From Gracilariopsis chorda (Eukaryota; Rhodophyta; Florideophyceae; Gracilariales; Gracilariaceae): a DNA stretch of 64,000 nucleotides. The notes below the pieces were generated by a model that worked only from the letters and a program-made list of their open reading frames with translations, was not told where the DNA came from and made no database searches. Below are positions 11,409 to 21,231 of this stretch, in pieces (within the stretch, counting starts at the first letter, position 1; the number at the start of each line of letters is the position of its first letter). Both the position numbers and the translations under genes were made by a program. Location: the NCBI GenBank assembly GCA_003194525.1, contig NBIV01000010.1, forward strand, positions 248,001-312,000, in the 5' to 3' direction.

Positions 11409-12465
11409 ATGGCTCGGAAAAAAAAAAAATCGTCGCCGAAGAAGACGTCCGGTGTGTCTATCATTCACAGCGGTGTTCCCCGGCTTGGTGTTCGCCGTAA
11501 GTGTGAGTGTGTTCCTTCGCTCGCTCAAACAGGCATCAATGCGACGGCGTTCTTCAGTATTGGAAGCTTCAAGGAGATCAAGTCAACCCGTTGCATGGTT
11601 CGCTCAACCCGTGAGCGTTGTAGACATGTCGAACCAACTGATAGAAGACATTGCAATTCCCGACGGACCACTGGCCTTTCCCGTACTGCGTGACGAAGAT
11701 GACGCTACCAAGGCGTCGTCAACATACGCACATGCCGGGTCGTCATGGATCCCATCGTTTGCAAGCAACGTAATGAACTCTTTACCGTCGCATTGGATTA
11801 TTGAAAGCGCTCCGAAAACAGTTGAAAGAGGCGGTGTTTCAATCTTCAAAGCGCTGCGAAGCGGCGGTTGGATCGGGTGTGAACGGCCTTTTCATCTGGT
11901 GTGTAAAGGAGTGTATCGCGCAATCAAGGCAACGAATGCAATCAACGTGGCCAACATCGGGTGCGAACGAGATGTAGCATGGCTTCCACACATTGTGAGG
12001 AAACTACGAGAGGAGTTTCGAATGGTTCAGCTGACTTGCATCGGGGATCGGACCTCTGGATTTGATGGACTTGACGTGAAGTTTGTGGCAATGAATGTGT
12101 ATGATGATGCGTTTCCAAATGATACAGATTTGCTGGTGGCGTACAAACTGATGCAGAGTGAAACACTTATAAGCGGGATGAAATTCTTGAAAAACGTGAA
12201 GAGAAGTGGGACGGTAGATATGTTGGTTGTGGAGACATTTCCGCAGGGAGACAACAAGATGCGTGATGGTGTACTGAAAGTAAATACTGCGATTGCACCG
12301 TTTTGGTTTCCCGGTGCTGTTTATCAATACTCGAATGCGGCGGAGAATGAAGAAAGCGAGATGATGCAAATTGTGACGGTACGCGTGGCGGAAATGTTTG
12401 AGGGGAGGAACACGCCGACGATGGCGGAGCTGGTGGACCCTAGAAAGCGGGTGGTGCAAGAATGA
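11409..12465 (+). CDS. membrane-anchored methyltransferase-like protein
   Basis: The well-supported frame runs to a TGA at 12463-12465; its first in-frame ATG is at 11539. Upstream of that the frame encodes a hydrophobic segment, CLSFTAVFPGLVFAVSVSVF, but has no ATG. An ATG at 11409 (MARKKK) precedes a run of twelve A (11418-11429) in the neighbouring frame. With eleven A it would read through an arginine cluster into the hydrophobic segment, a classic type II signal anchor. The lumenal part contains INVANIGCERDVAWLPHIV, CIGD and LLVAYKLMQSE, resembling SAM-binding motifs I, II and IV of class I methyltransferases, and ends with the conserved-looking block VETFPQGDNKMRDG. A Golgi/ER carbohydrate or small-molecule methyltransferase is possible; the substrate is unknown. 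It is convergent with the next gene, stops three bases apart. Confidence 0.6.
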
Positions 12466-12468
12466 CAA

Positions 12469-12705
12469 CTAGTCTAGACGGGATGTGAGATACTTGGCGG
12501 CATCGGTTTTCAGAGCTTGCACGGCGTCCATGATGGCTTGGTAGCTTTGTTGGCGCGGTGCAGTTATTGTGTGGGTGTGCTCCAGCTTGTTGGGCTTCTC
12601 GGCGTGTAGTGTTATTGTGTGCGATGCTGTGAGGGATGTTGTGGTTGCAGTGGTTGTTGCAGATGTTGGGTGCGAGTCCACCTTGGCAGGGGACGTTGGT
12701 GCCAT
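12469..12705 (-). CDS. small protein, possible Gon7-like KEOPS subunit, 78 aa
   Basis: A 78-codon frame with ATG at 12705 and TAG at 12469. The first half is threonine-rich and probably disordered. The second half (NKLEHTHTITAP, then YQAIMDAVQALKTDAAKYL) has the short-strand plus helix arrangement of Gon7, the small disordered subunit of the KEOPS/EKC complex that makes t6A in tRNA. In human GON7 a KL-x-V/S strand, a proline-containing turn, then FQ-x-L-L-x-x-V-x-x-(M)K follow in the same order. The similarity is short and noticed by eye only, so the product name is a hypothesis. Position, three bases from the neighbouring stop, and orderly composition argue for a real gene, though a chance frame cannot be excluded. 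Confidence 0.4.
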   Translation of the reverse strand: MAPTSPAKVDSHPTSATTTATTTSLTASHTITLHAEKPNKLEHTHTITAPRQQSYQAIMDAVQALKTDAAKYLTSRLD

Positions 12706-14678
12706 TTTGTGGGTGTCGTTGAGATCAGATTGACGTCGTCACTTGCGGTTGCCGCATGTGCGAGATCTTGAGATGGACACATACGCAAGAGAAGCCGATT
12801 CTCATGACTTGAACCGTTGGACCTTGCCGAAGTTGGAGAGAGCGAAACAAATTGGATCAACACACTGAATCACCTTTTCATTTGAAGTTACCTGTGTAGT
12901 CTACCCTAACAGCACAAGGTATGTGGTACATACCATGTGCGAGTATCTAGAAACGGGCGCCAATAGACGTGCAGCGACTGCAAGCAGCACGTCGAGCCGG
13001 CGCCAAGTGGAAGCCTGTACATCGCGCAAGCCGAAATCTCACCATCCGCAGCGCTGAGCCGCATGATTAGTGCCCCCGTGCACCGTTTTTGCCGAAGGTA
13101 GGGTCTACCGTCACCGAGCGAGCGATCTTCTCGGCGTGCTCTTTCCAGCCCGCCCATCTCCTGCCAAGCTTCATCTTCCACTCGCAGATACGAAGAAGCC
13201 ATCGCGATATGGCCGCGCTTCTATTTAGCTAACCACCTGCTCAGCACTGTTCCTGTAGCCGTTTCTGATACTGCACCCATTACACCTGCGTCTGTCTCGC
13301 TTTGTGTAGTACTGCTCCGCACCATGCACCACCGCCGACCGTTTTTTGGTCTCAACTCACCACCAGTTCTCCTCGCAGCCACCAGCGTCACCACCAAGTT
13401 ACCGTGACAACTCATCCACGGTATCCTCAACAACACACAACCTCCACAAACCAGCCCGCTCCCATCTGAATTTGCGGTGATTTGTTAACAATCTACACCG
13501 CCTTCGCAACCAGTTCTTGAGGATTCACCACACACGCGCTGGCCTTCTTCGAAGGTCTCTTGACGTAATGTTACATAATTGCGTAATATTTCTTGAGACT
13601 TTTCAACTATTGCTCACTAATCACTTCCACTAGCTCTACACCATGACTTTGTAGCCACAAGTGTTCGCAGAGTCGCCTTCTACGAGAAACCAAGCACACA
13701 GCTGCTTTGCGTGGCACTGTCCTTACCAATTCTTCAACTCACCCCAGCGTTTTCAACTTCAAACACGATCACTTTGTAAGCGTTCGTCGCCATTAATGGG
13801 CGTGCGTCATGACACTGTTTTTTTTGTCATAAATCACACCTTCCTTCGATGGCACCTCCAGCAAAATCGATCTCACCGTCTCGAGACTCGAGTCTAGAGA
13901 CGGCAATGTTCGTTGTGCCCACCCTTGTACTCATAGAACAACATAACCTGCAACCTAAGTAGCCAAATCGCTGCCGTCAATAAAACGCATGAACTTTTGC
14001 TAATATAACCATTTCAGATCTCATTACCCCTATTGATAGTATTGCTACCCCAAAAAAACCAAAAATTAACTCGCAGATAGATACCCTTGGTACCAGGTAT
14101 TGGCCCCGTACTGCCCTGTGTTGCCCGCAATATCTAGATAAACGCTTCTTCACCCACACAAACACAAAACAACTTGGCACACAAAACCGCAACGAGGAAC
14201 CAACTCCCCTTCCAAACCCTAGCTACACACTACTAGGGGTTACTAATCGCCTTCAATTGTTGAAAAATGCCCAAGCAGCAGCACTGCACGACTCCGCTGC
14301 AACCGAATTCACCCTTGAGAGACGGGGGCATGCGAGCGTGCTCGCGTGCCCCCGTCTCAATACACCGCCCCTTGTATGACGAGTTTCGCATAATGCCAAT
14401 AAGCATCCCACTTTCGAAACACTTGATCGTCCCTCGTTATTGAACTTGAGAGAACTAATTCAATATTGCAGAACACAACCAAACCAATGAGTGCCACAAG
14501 AGTATCTGTGTGCCCCTGTTTTCGGCTCGGCATTCAAGCATCCTCGCTCAAGTTAAAGAGAAGTAGCCGTATCTGTGTGTGTGTGAGTTGCGAACTTTTA
14601 CTCTGCATACAAAAGACACCCACGCGTAGTACAACAAAAACAACAAAAGTAAAGCAAGCGATCCGAGAGGCGGTTCTG
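12706..14678. other. intergenic stretch with a strong hairpin
   Basis: About 2 kb between the Gon7-like gene and the PP2C gene. Short frames on both strands lack recognisable domains. It contains the 40-base near-perfect inverted repeat at 14319-14358. No transposon coding sequence was recognised. Confidence 0.5.
14319..14358. repeat. 40-base near-perfect palindrome (hairpin)
   Basis: Left arm GAGACGGGGGCATGCGAGC and right arm GCTCGCGTGCCCCCGTCTC are reverse complements over 19 bases with one T/C mismatch, separated by only GT. The arms can extend by a few pairs if a two-base bulge is allowed. It lies about 320 bases beyond the stop codon of the PP2C gene, in otherwise unremarkable DNA. Confidence 0.9.
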
Positions 14679-16322
14679 TTAAATTCCCTGCAACAGATCG
14701 TTCCTGCAATGCAACTCCGCCAGATGACCATCGTCGCACACCATGTGCACACCCTGCGAATGATGTCTGCCCACCTTCGCTCTTGCCATGGAGAAAACTC
14801 TTCTAGGTCTCGGGATCGATGACTCGCTAGACTTCTTGTCGTCGTCATCTTCATCCAGGGCCAGCCACACCACCACAGCTGTTGTGTCATCCACAACGAT
14901 CTCATTGCGCCGCCACCTCCGTACAGCCTCCCGCACGAGCGCCTCCGCGGCATCATTGGCACTCCGCCCTTCTCGCCGCATGCGCCCAATAAAGTCCACC
15001 ACTTCCTGACTGGTCATAAATTCCCACACTCCATCACTAGCCAGAACAATGAAGCTGTCATTGCTTCCAACATGCATGTACGATACCTCCGGAACCGGAC
15101 TCACACCATACTCACTGAGAACGGTATCGCCAATACTGCGAGTCATGGCGAGTCCCGGCGTCCAATCACGCGGTAACCACACACGAAACGGACCGGAATT
15201 CCTATGCCACCTGGCAATTCGGCCACCCGCAGCACGCACACGACGTTTCTCGTCCGCGCGGGTGGGTTTTTGGTCGTGACTAAGATCGATAGCCTTGAAA
15301 CGAACTCTTCCATTTTCCGCTGACCATACCCGTCCAATGACACACCTGGAGTCGCCGGTCCACGCGGTGTACACATCGCGTCCGAAAAACCAAGATACAA
15401 CAGCCGTTGTTCCGGAAAAGACGTGGTCAATCTCTGGTTGCGAATCGGTGAGCGCTCGCTCAGCGCGCGAAAAGGCAGCCTTGAGCACGTTGAGGCGGTC
15501 GCGATGCAACTGCGGCGACACGGGGTGTTGCTTGTGGGTAAGGGAATAGGCGAGCGAGGGTGCTGCCTCTCGGGCGGTTGCAACGATGTAGTCTCGGGCG
15601 TAATGAGCAATGGGGCGCCCCTCGGCTCCGTGGCCGTCGAAGACGCCGAGAAAGATCTGACGTTGTCCCTTGGGGTCTTGCGAGGAGGTGGGGACGATTA
15701 CGAAAGGCGCAAGAGCACAGAAAGCATCCTGATTCTCCTTGCGGACCTCGACGGTGTGCATGGGGGCGACGGGCATGTTTGAATCACGCAGGGGCTCCCA
15801 GCCGGCCTTTGAACAGGCGGAGACGTCGATAGGCTTGTTGAAAGCGTCGGGAAGAAAGTCGATCAAGCCCTCCTGAAGAACGTCTTCCTCGAGGCCGTGG
15901 TGGGGGTCGTCGGGGCGTATGGCGTTGGGCGGAAGCTCGCCGTCCAGGGAGAGACGGCGGTTTCGGTCGGGAACGGAGAGGACGTCGGGCGGGTGGACGG
16001 GGGCGGGTCGGTGAATGGTCTCTGGATAGAGCGGGCGGGCGGAGGTGTCGTTTGCGGTTCCCATGTCAGTGCGAGCGCGAACGGCGTGGACTTCGGCCTG
16101 GGAGGCGGAGTGGGGGAGGGAGGGGGAACGGGTGATGAGGGGGGTGGAGTCAGAGGGAGTACGTGAGCGACGGGGAAGCTCGATGGCTGGGGTGGGGGTG
16201 ATGGGAGGCTGGTGGGGATTGAGCAGGAGCTGGTGAGCGGGAACGGGGGCGTCGGGGGTGCGGGTGGGGGAGGGGTGCTTTGCTCTTCGGGCACGGGTAC
16301 GCTCACGGATGCGGCGGAACAT
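14679..16322 (-). CDS. PP2C-family protein phosphatase, about 547 aa
   Basis: Metal-dependent Ser/Thr phosphatase. Numbering from the ATG at 16322: FDGHGAEG at about 227-234 (metal-binding Asp of motif II), SGTTAV near 302, TGDSR near 318, LSHDQKPTRADE near 345, GLAMTRSIGD near 389, ASDGVWEFMTSQE near 427 and DDTTAVVVW near 476. All metal-coordinating aspartates are in place, so it should be active. About 200 residues of proline/serine-rich sequence with a basic start (FRRIRERTRARR) precede the catalytic domain. The frame stays open upstream to 16691, but that part is proline-rich and contains a 15-base homopolymer, so the ATG at 16322 is preferred. An acidic stretch (LALDEDDDDKK) follows the domain. 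Substrate unknown; plant PP2Cs of this layout act in stress and hormone signalling. Stop is TAA. Confidence 0.9.
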   Translation of the reverse strand: MFRRIRERTRARRAKHPSPTRTPDAPVPAHQLLLNPHQPPITPTPAIELPRRSRTPSDSTPLITRSPSLPHSASQAEVHAVRARTDMGTANDTSARPLYPETIHRPAPVHPPDVLSVPDRNRRLSLDGELPPNAIRPDDPHHGLEEDVLQEGLIDFLPDAFNKPIDVSACSKAGWEPLRDSNMPVAPMHTVEVRKENQDAFCALAPFVIVPTSSQDPKGQRQIFLGVFDGHGAEGRPIAHYARDYIVATAREAAPSLAYSLTHKQHPVSPQLHRDRLNVLKAAFSRAERALTDSQPEIDHVFSGTTAVVSWFFGRDVYTAWTGDSRCVIGRVWSAENGRVRFKAIDLSHDQKPTRADEKRRVRAAGGRIARWHRNSGPFRVWLPRDWTPGLAMTRSIGDTVLSEYGVSPVPEVSYMHVGSNDSFIVLASDGVWEFMTSQEVVDFIGRMRREGRSANDAAEALVREAVRRWRRNEIVVDDTTAVVVWLALDEDDDDKKSSESSIPRPRRVFSMARAKVGRHHSQGVHMVCDDGHLAELHCRNDLLQGI

Positions 16323-16357
16323 GATGGGGGGGAGGAGTATTTGGAAGGTTTGGAGGA

Positions 16358-16372
16358 GGGGGGGGGGGGGGG
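16358..16372. repeat. G15 homopolymer upstream of the PP2C start
   Basis: Fifteen G on the plus strand, i.e. C15 on the coding strand of the PP2C gene, 35-50 bases before its preferred ATG. One of several such tracts just 5' of start codons in this island. Prone to slippage and sequencing-length error. Confidence 0.9.
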
Positions 16373-16872
16373 TGGGTTTGGGGGAAGGGGGGTTGTGTTG
16401 AGTTGCGTGAAGGAGATAGTGGTGGTAGTCTGGCGTTGGGTGTGGAGCTGGAGGGGGTTTGGCGGAGTAAGGTGGACCTTTACCCGAAGCGGTAGTGTAG
16501 GGGGAAGTTGAGGGGGAAGAGAGTGGTGGGGGTGGGGCGTGAGGGAGCGTTTGTTTGGAGCGCGAATGGGGGCGGGCAGCGGGCACAGACAGCGGCCACA
16601 GATGGAGGTGTGGCGCATGGGCGCAGTTGAGGGGCTGTAGACTGTAAAGTGGAGGTAGCCATCGGCGGGTGGATTTTTTGTGCGTGCCCATGGCTCCGCC
16701 GCTGCCATTGGATGCGAGCGAGCAGTTGCGCTGCCACGGCTGTGCGTTTGCAGCAACACAACAAGTGGCGCCAACCAGCGCACCCCTTCCTACGTCGCCG
16801 CCGCCAATGTCCCCTCCTTAGCAGAGCATAGCTAGCTATGATACCATCGCACTCTTTATCAACTCTACCAGG

Positions 16873-17460
16873 TCACATAAGCCCGTGGATGCTGCGGCGG
16901 TGGTTCTGCAACACCTGTTTGTACCCAAAGCAGTAGCGACACACCTCGCATTCAAACGCCCGTACCTTGAGGTGCTTCACCCGCACGTGTGTGCACAGGT
17001 TTTGTTTCAATCCGAACGCCGCGCCGCACAGCTCGCACCGGAAAATTCGTCGTTGCTCGTGCACCGTCGAGATGTGACGTTTCAAGTTAGATCGCATCCC
17101 GAACGCACATCCGCACTGTTCACAAACAAACCTTCTCTCCTTCTCCTTTCCGCCGCTCCACAAACTCTTAGACTTCCTGATACCCTTTGCCCCCCCCATA
17201 CTCCGCCCCGTCCCCCCACTGCTACTACTTTCCACGCTCGCGCTTCTACCCGGTTCGTCGTTCAGCAGAAACTCCACGCTCATGCGATGCAGCATTCCGC
17301 TCTTGTCCTTGTTTTTCCTAGCTCCGCCATGCATATTCCTTTCTGAACTCCTCGTACCCGACATATCAACATCCGTATCGTTAACGTGCAATTCGACGCG
17401 CCACTCCGAGTCTGCCATGAAAATCGCGTGTCGTGCCAAGTGCCGCTTCCTTCTTATCAT
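16873..17460 (-). CDS. C2H2 zinc-finger protein with three tandem fingers, 195 aa
   Basis: Three consecutive Cys2His2 fingers fill residues about 110-192: FVCEQCGCAF...H-x4-H, FRCELCGAAF...H-x4-H and FECEVCRYCF...H-x4-H, with basic linkers of about seven residues (EQRRIFR, LKVRAFE). This is the classical DNA-binding array, so a nuclear transcription regulator is likely. Residues 1-108 are charged, serine/glycine-rich and contain basic clusters (ARKNKDK, GIRKSKSLW) that may serve as nuclear signals. The ATG at 17460 is taken as the start; the second ATG (MADSEWRVEL) at 17418 is an alternative. The protein ends three residues after the last finger. Target genes are unknown. Confidence 0.88.
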   Translation of the reverse strand: MIRRKRHLARHAIFMADSEWRVELHVNDTDVDMSGTRSSERNMHGGARKNKDKSGMLHRMSVEFLLNDEPGRSASVESSSSGGTGRSMGGAKGIRKSKSLWSGGKEKERRFVCEQCGCAFGMRSNLKRHISTVHEQRRIFRCELCGAAFGLKQNLCTHVRVKHLKVRAFECEVCRYCFGYKQVLQNHRRSIHGLM

Positions 17461-18565
17461 TGTGATGCTGCAGCGTGCAAAGAGCTGTCACGTTCGCATA
17501 TCGTCCAAACCGTCGCCCGCGCTTTCGTTGCCGCTCGCGTGCATTCACGACCGCTGTTTTCCGCTGTCGCGAGCAGTGTACTCTCAACTCCACGCCTCGC
17601 GTTATAGCCCCATTGTGCAGAAATGCCTGTTCAGTCTGTGCTGGATCATCACGCATGGCGCGAATTAATCGCGACCGGGCTGCTACGCACTTGCCATTCT
17701 CGAGAGGCGCTATGTCCAACCTACTCAACGTATCAGCGTTGACCACCGCGCAGCGTACTTCATTCAGTGCATACTATCACGCATCACCCAAAACGTCTTC
17801 GCACCCCCTCCGCCGCTAAACATTATCGCTCTCGTCAGTGGAGCGAAGTGAATCGCCCGTTCTTGAGAGTCGCTCTCACGTGACACACATTTCGAAACAT
17901 GCCACTCATTATAAAATGCTATGTTTCCCCACCTGAGACCGCTGTACTGCTCCGCGCTCTTCATCGCCTGTGTTGAAACGCGCTGGAGTCCAACTTGTTC
18001 CCGCGTCTCTCTCGTGCCCAACTTGCGCTAACGTTTACAACCTCAACGCCCTACTGGCAACCGCACTGCATCATGAGAAGACGTATAGCTTGGCACCTGC
18101 ACCGTTCTTCGCACTTCTCGTAGACCCGTTTTCAAACTTTTGAACTTAAAACCAAAATTGCAGTTGCCGCCGTGCTGCGGCATTGTGTGGCTTTTCCCTC
18201 CCATTAAACCGCACAAATTGCAATTTAGCTTTAAAAGTTTCGGGAATACGACAACTTTTCGCCCTCTTTTCCCAAAATAATGCTGATCTTGTGTGCTAAA
18301 ATTTTGGATCTAGGAGCTCGCCCGGTTCTGTGGCTTGAGCTCTAAAAGTTGGGCTCTCGGCTTGTACCAAAGACATGTAGCCACCAGCTAGAAGAGCTTC
18401 CGAAGGTTCATGGGATAGCAGTTAGCGATCTAGCCTCGCCTACTAGTGGCTTGTGAATAGCGTTCTCACCTTTATTCACTGCATACAAGGAACGAGCCTT
18501 CGCTTCGACGTGGCAGTTACACTCATGAACAGCAGCCCCAGCCCGACAACACGTAGTTGCTAGCA
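17461..18565. other. intergenic region between divergent genes
   Basis: About 1.1 kb between the zinc-finger gene (-) and the FHA gene (+), which diverge from it, so both promoters should lie here. Several open frames are present but none has a domain or consistent composition. No motif clear enough to call. Confidence 0.5.
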
Positions 18566-19882
18566 ATGACCGCCTATGTTCCGGCGCAGATGGGTCTGCC
18601 CAACTGCCTCGTCCCATCCGTGCCGAAGATTAAAGTGAATCCAGAGTCATGTGGAAAACCCTCTCAGATCCACGGCTTCCTTGAGATGCGAATCAAGAGC
18701 AAAGAGACAATCGGCTGGATAAAGTTCATAGACAAGGTTCCATTCCTAGTATTCGGTCGAGACCTTGGCGCCTGTCACGTTTTTGTTGGCCATCCCTCAG
18801 TCGCAACGCAGCACGCCTTCGCCTACTGGGACTTGTCATCCGGCTTTTGCATGATCCAAGACATGGAATCTGAGCACGGCACCTCTATCAACGGTCGCAC
18901 GATATCGCACATGCAGCCTACCCTGCTTCAACTCAAGGACAGCATCCGCTTTGGGAATTCTGCGCACGTCTACATCTTCGATTACCTCCCGCCAGAGTAT
19001 CGTGACGCTACTGGCTCAGCTTCGCCACCCCGGCCACCAATGCCGCCTCCCGACGCGCGCACCGAAGCCTCCGGGCCGTTGATACCGCCGCGGTCACGAA
19101 GGATGTCAGATTCGCCGCGACGAGGTTCAGACCCCCCTCCCGGGCTTGACGGGTTCCGACGCTCTCCAGGACGCGATCCGTCCTCCGGGGAATTCCCACC
19201 AAGAATGCATGAACCACTACACAGACCAGGCCCGCCGGGTGGCGGAAGGTGGTCGCCTGGGCGAGATGGTGGTGAACCATGGCGTGACGGTAGGGGTCGT
19301 CCGATGGATGACGGCTACGACAGAAGACCGCTCCCTCCAGACGGACCGCCGCCACATCCGCCTGGCCGGTTCCACCCCCCTCCTGACCGGCGGTACAGCG
19401 GCTCACCGCCCCGGTCGAGAGGGCCTCCCGATGATGACTATGGCGATCGAATGAGAATGGGAGCACCGCCTCCTCCAAGTGGGTTTGATGATCGTGACAT
19501 GGGCGGGCGTGGACGCCCCCCACCAGACGACTTTGATCACAGCAGGGGCAGGGAACGTGGGTATGGACGACCAGACTTTCCTCCGGACGATTTCCGAGGG
19601 GGACCGCCTCGCGGATTTGACGATCGGGATAGAGCGCCACTACCTCTTCCGTTTTACGACCGGGGTGGACCGCCACCAGCGCACCCATTCGACGATCGAG
19701 ATGGACCACGCAGACGGCACGATGAAAGACACGGGCCACTGCCGGGCGCGTATAGAGGTCGGGGAAGAGGAGATTTCGGGTACCATCGTGATCGGGAGGA
19801 GTATCGAGGCAGAGGCGGGCAAGATGGCTTTGATTCGCCCCGTGGTCGGGGTCGGGGCGGTCGACAAAGGTGGGCAGATTGA
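18566..19882 (+). CDS. FHA-domain protein with long RG/P-rich tail, 438 aa
   Basis: An N-terminal forkhead-associated domain spans residues about 40-135. FGRD at 63-66 supplies the phosphothreonine-contacting Arg, TQHA near 82 is the usual SRHA-type strand, HGTSINGR near 105-112 holds the conserved His/Asn, and LKDSIRFG follows. From residue 150 the protein is disordered: proline, arginine, glycine and aspartate rich, with DDRD/FDDRD repeats and several RGRG motifs typical of RNA-binding tails. This layout recalls NIPP1/SNIP1-type nuclear FHA proteins that bind splicing factors phosphorylated on TP sites; a role in RNA processing is inferred. Start is the ATG at 18566. It faces the heme oxygenase gene tail to tail with 127 bases between stops. 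Confidence 0.85.
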   Translation: MTAYVPAQMGLPNCLVPSVPKIKVNPESCGKPSQIHGFLEMRIKSKETIGWIKFIDKVPFLVFGRDLGACHVFVGHPSVATQHAFAYWDLSSGFCMIQDMESEHGTSINGRTISHMQPTLLQLKDSIRFGNSAHVYIFDYLPPEYRDATGSASPPRPPMPPPDARTEASGPLIPPRSRRMSDSPRRGSDPPPGLDGFRRSPGRDPSSGEFPPRMHEPLHRPGPPGGGRWSPGRDGGEPWRDGRGRPMDDGYDRRPLPPDGPPPHPPGRFHPPPDRRYSGSPPRSRGPPDDDYGDRMRMGAPPPPSGFDDRDMGGRGRPPPDDFDHSRGRERGYGRPDFPPDDFRGGPPRGFDDRDRAPLPLPFYDRGGPPPAHPFDDRDGPRRRHDERHGPLPGAYRGRGRGDFGYHRDREEYRGRGGQDGFDSPRGRGRGGRQRWAD

Positions 19883-19916
19883 ATGCACAAGAACGATGGA
19901 GCATCTAGCGTAAAGT

Positions 19917-19922
19917 AATAAA
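19917..19922 (+). terminator. AATAAA polyadenylation signal of the FHA gene
   Basis: Canonical AATAAA 35 bases after the FHA stop codon, inside the 127-base space separating it from the convergent heme oxygenase stop. Confidence 0.5.
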
Positions 19923-20009
19923 AAAGAGAAATCAACATGAGTGGGGGGACATAAAGTGCGAGCGTTTACCAACTATTAGAGTAGCGGTCAAGAGCATATG
20001 AGGGCAGAA

Positions 20010-20829
20010 CTATGCGGCCTTGGCCAAGTTCTGCAGAACGGTACCGGAGTATCCGAAGGCGAGACTGGTCTCCTTCAAACATTCGTCCTTGACTTCTCTG
20101 GACCAGGAACTGGCGACGTCGTCAATGATGGCGCGCACCTTGTTGAGGATCTGCTTGACGTCGGTTTCCCACTTGTAAAACTCGAATTCGTGGCCGCCAA
20201 AACAAACGGTCCTGCATGAGACGACCAATCATCCTCCCGCCCGCCGAGTGGGCAAAGTAATAATTATACCAATGACACAAAACGCTCTCCGGCTTGTCCT
20301 CCAACAAATCGCGCAAGTACTGCACGTAGCGAGTTGCAGCCACGGTGGGTTGCGGCGTTTCAACGCCCAGAGTGTTGAGGTAGGCAATGTCGTGTTGCAG
20401 AGCGGGTATCCTCTCCAGTCCGTTATTAACGAAGCGGGAGAAGATGCGATGCGGGGAATCAGGGGTGACAAGCTCTGTTTCAAAGTAGTGGTATACGGCG
20501 AGACTGTCGACTAGAAACTGCATGAAATGGCTCTTGGAAGGGTACCAGGCGTCGATGGGAAGGGCGGAGGCCTCTTGTTGGCCCTCGCGGGGAGCCTGGT
20601 CCTTTGTGTGAAGGCGCATGGCGACGAAACGCATCTCCTCGACAAAACCTTTGTGCTCGCCCGGACGGCGACGGCGCGTGGAGGCGGACGGGGCTGGGCC
20701 GGGGTGGGCGGTGTGCATGCGTGGGAGGTTTCGGGCGACGCGGTATGGTCGCGTGGCGGTTAGGCGCGGGGCGGGGAACGCGGGTCGCAGCGACGCGGCG
20801 AGCGCGGCGGGGGTGGCGAAGGCGGCCAT
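20010..20829 (-). CDS. plastid heme oxygenase with a one-base frame change, about 272 aa
   Basis: Cleaves heme to biliverdin IX-alpha, CO and iron using ferredoxin; in red algae it is the first step to phycobilins. The first about 50 residues (MAAFATPAALAASLRPAF, arginine/serine/proline-rich, few acids) look like a plastid transit peptide. EEMRFVAMRLHTKDQAP carries the axial heme His in the plant/cyanobacterial context, and HSAGGRMIGRLMQDRLF is the glycine-containing distal helix. Directly after it the frame shifts at an A4 run on the plus strand (20199-20202); with one base fewer it continues as GGHEFEFYKWETDVKQIL to LQNLAKAA and TAG at 20010. Everything else is intact, so this is either an assembly/sequencing indel or a very recent lesion. 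C10 on the coding strand directly precedes the ATG. Confidence 0.9.
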
Positions 20830-20839
20830 GGGGGGGGGG
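20830..20839. repeat. G10 homopolymer abutting the heme oxygenase ATG
   Basis: Ten G on the plus strand (C10 on the coding strand) end at the base before the heme oxygenase ATG, followed upstream by further G-rich sequence. Same placement as other tracts in the island. Confidence 0.85.
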
Positions 20840-21207
20840 AGGGGGGGTTGGGGGGAGGGAGGAGAAGAAGATGGGGGTGTGGGACGGGTGGGGGCGGATG
20901 GTGCAGTAGGAGGGAAGGAACGAGCGCTGGGAGGAGGGGATGCGCAATATCTGCAGGCGCGGATGTGGGAGGGGATCGTGAGCTCAATGTCAAAGTTTGA
21001 CAGTCAAACAGCATTACAGTAGAGATTAGATATATAGTCCAAGGCAGTAGCAGAACGAAGTGAAGAAGAGGTAGGACGTTTGACTCACACTGAACGCGAA
21101 CAGTGGCCACGTAACGGGCGCATTACAGGGGGGGGTGCTGACAGAAGATATGTTTGCAGATAAGAGAGATTTTGTGTTATGGGATGGAAGACGGGGGGAC
21201 GTGCATT

Positions 21208-21222
21208 GGGGGGGGGGGGGGG
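21208..21222. repeat. G15 homopolymer before the RING-H2 start
   Basis: Fifteen G on the coding strand, ending nine bases before the ATG at 21232. It would be translated as polyglycine if the upstream ATG at 21184 were used. Confidence 0.9.
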
Positions 21223-21231
21223 ACGCATGGG

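Noticed and set aside
15863-16783. 306-codon minus-strand proline/serine/threonine frame over the PP2C 5' part
   Set aside because: Shadow of C-rich sequence; the PP2C frame accounts for the region.
19008-19904. 298-codon minus-strand frame opposite the FHA gene
   Set aside because: Mirror of the repetitive RG/P/D coding sequence on the plus strand; no domain of its own.
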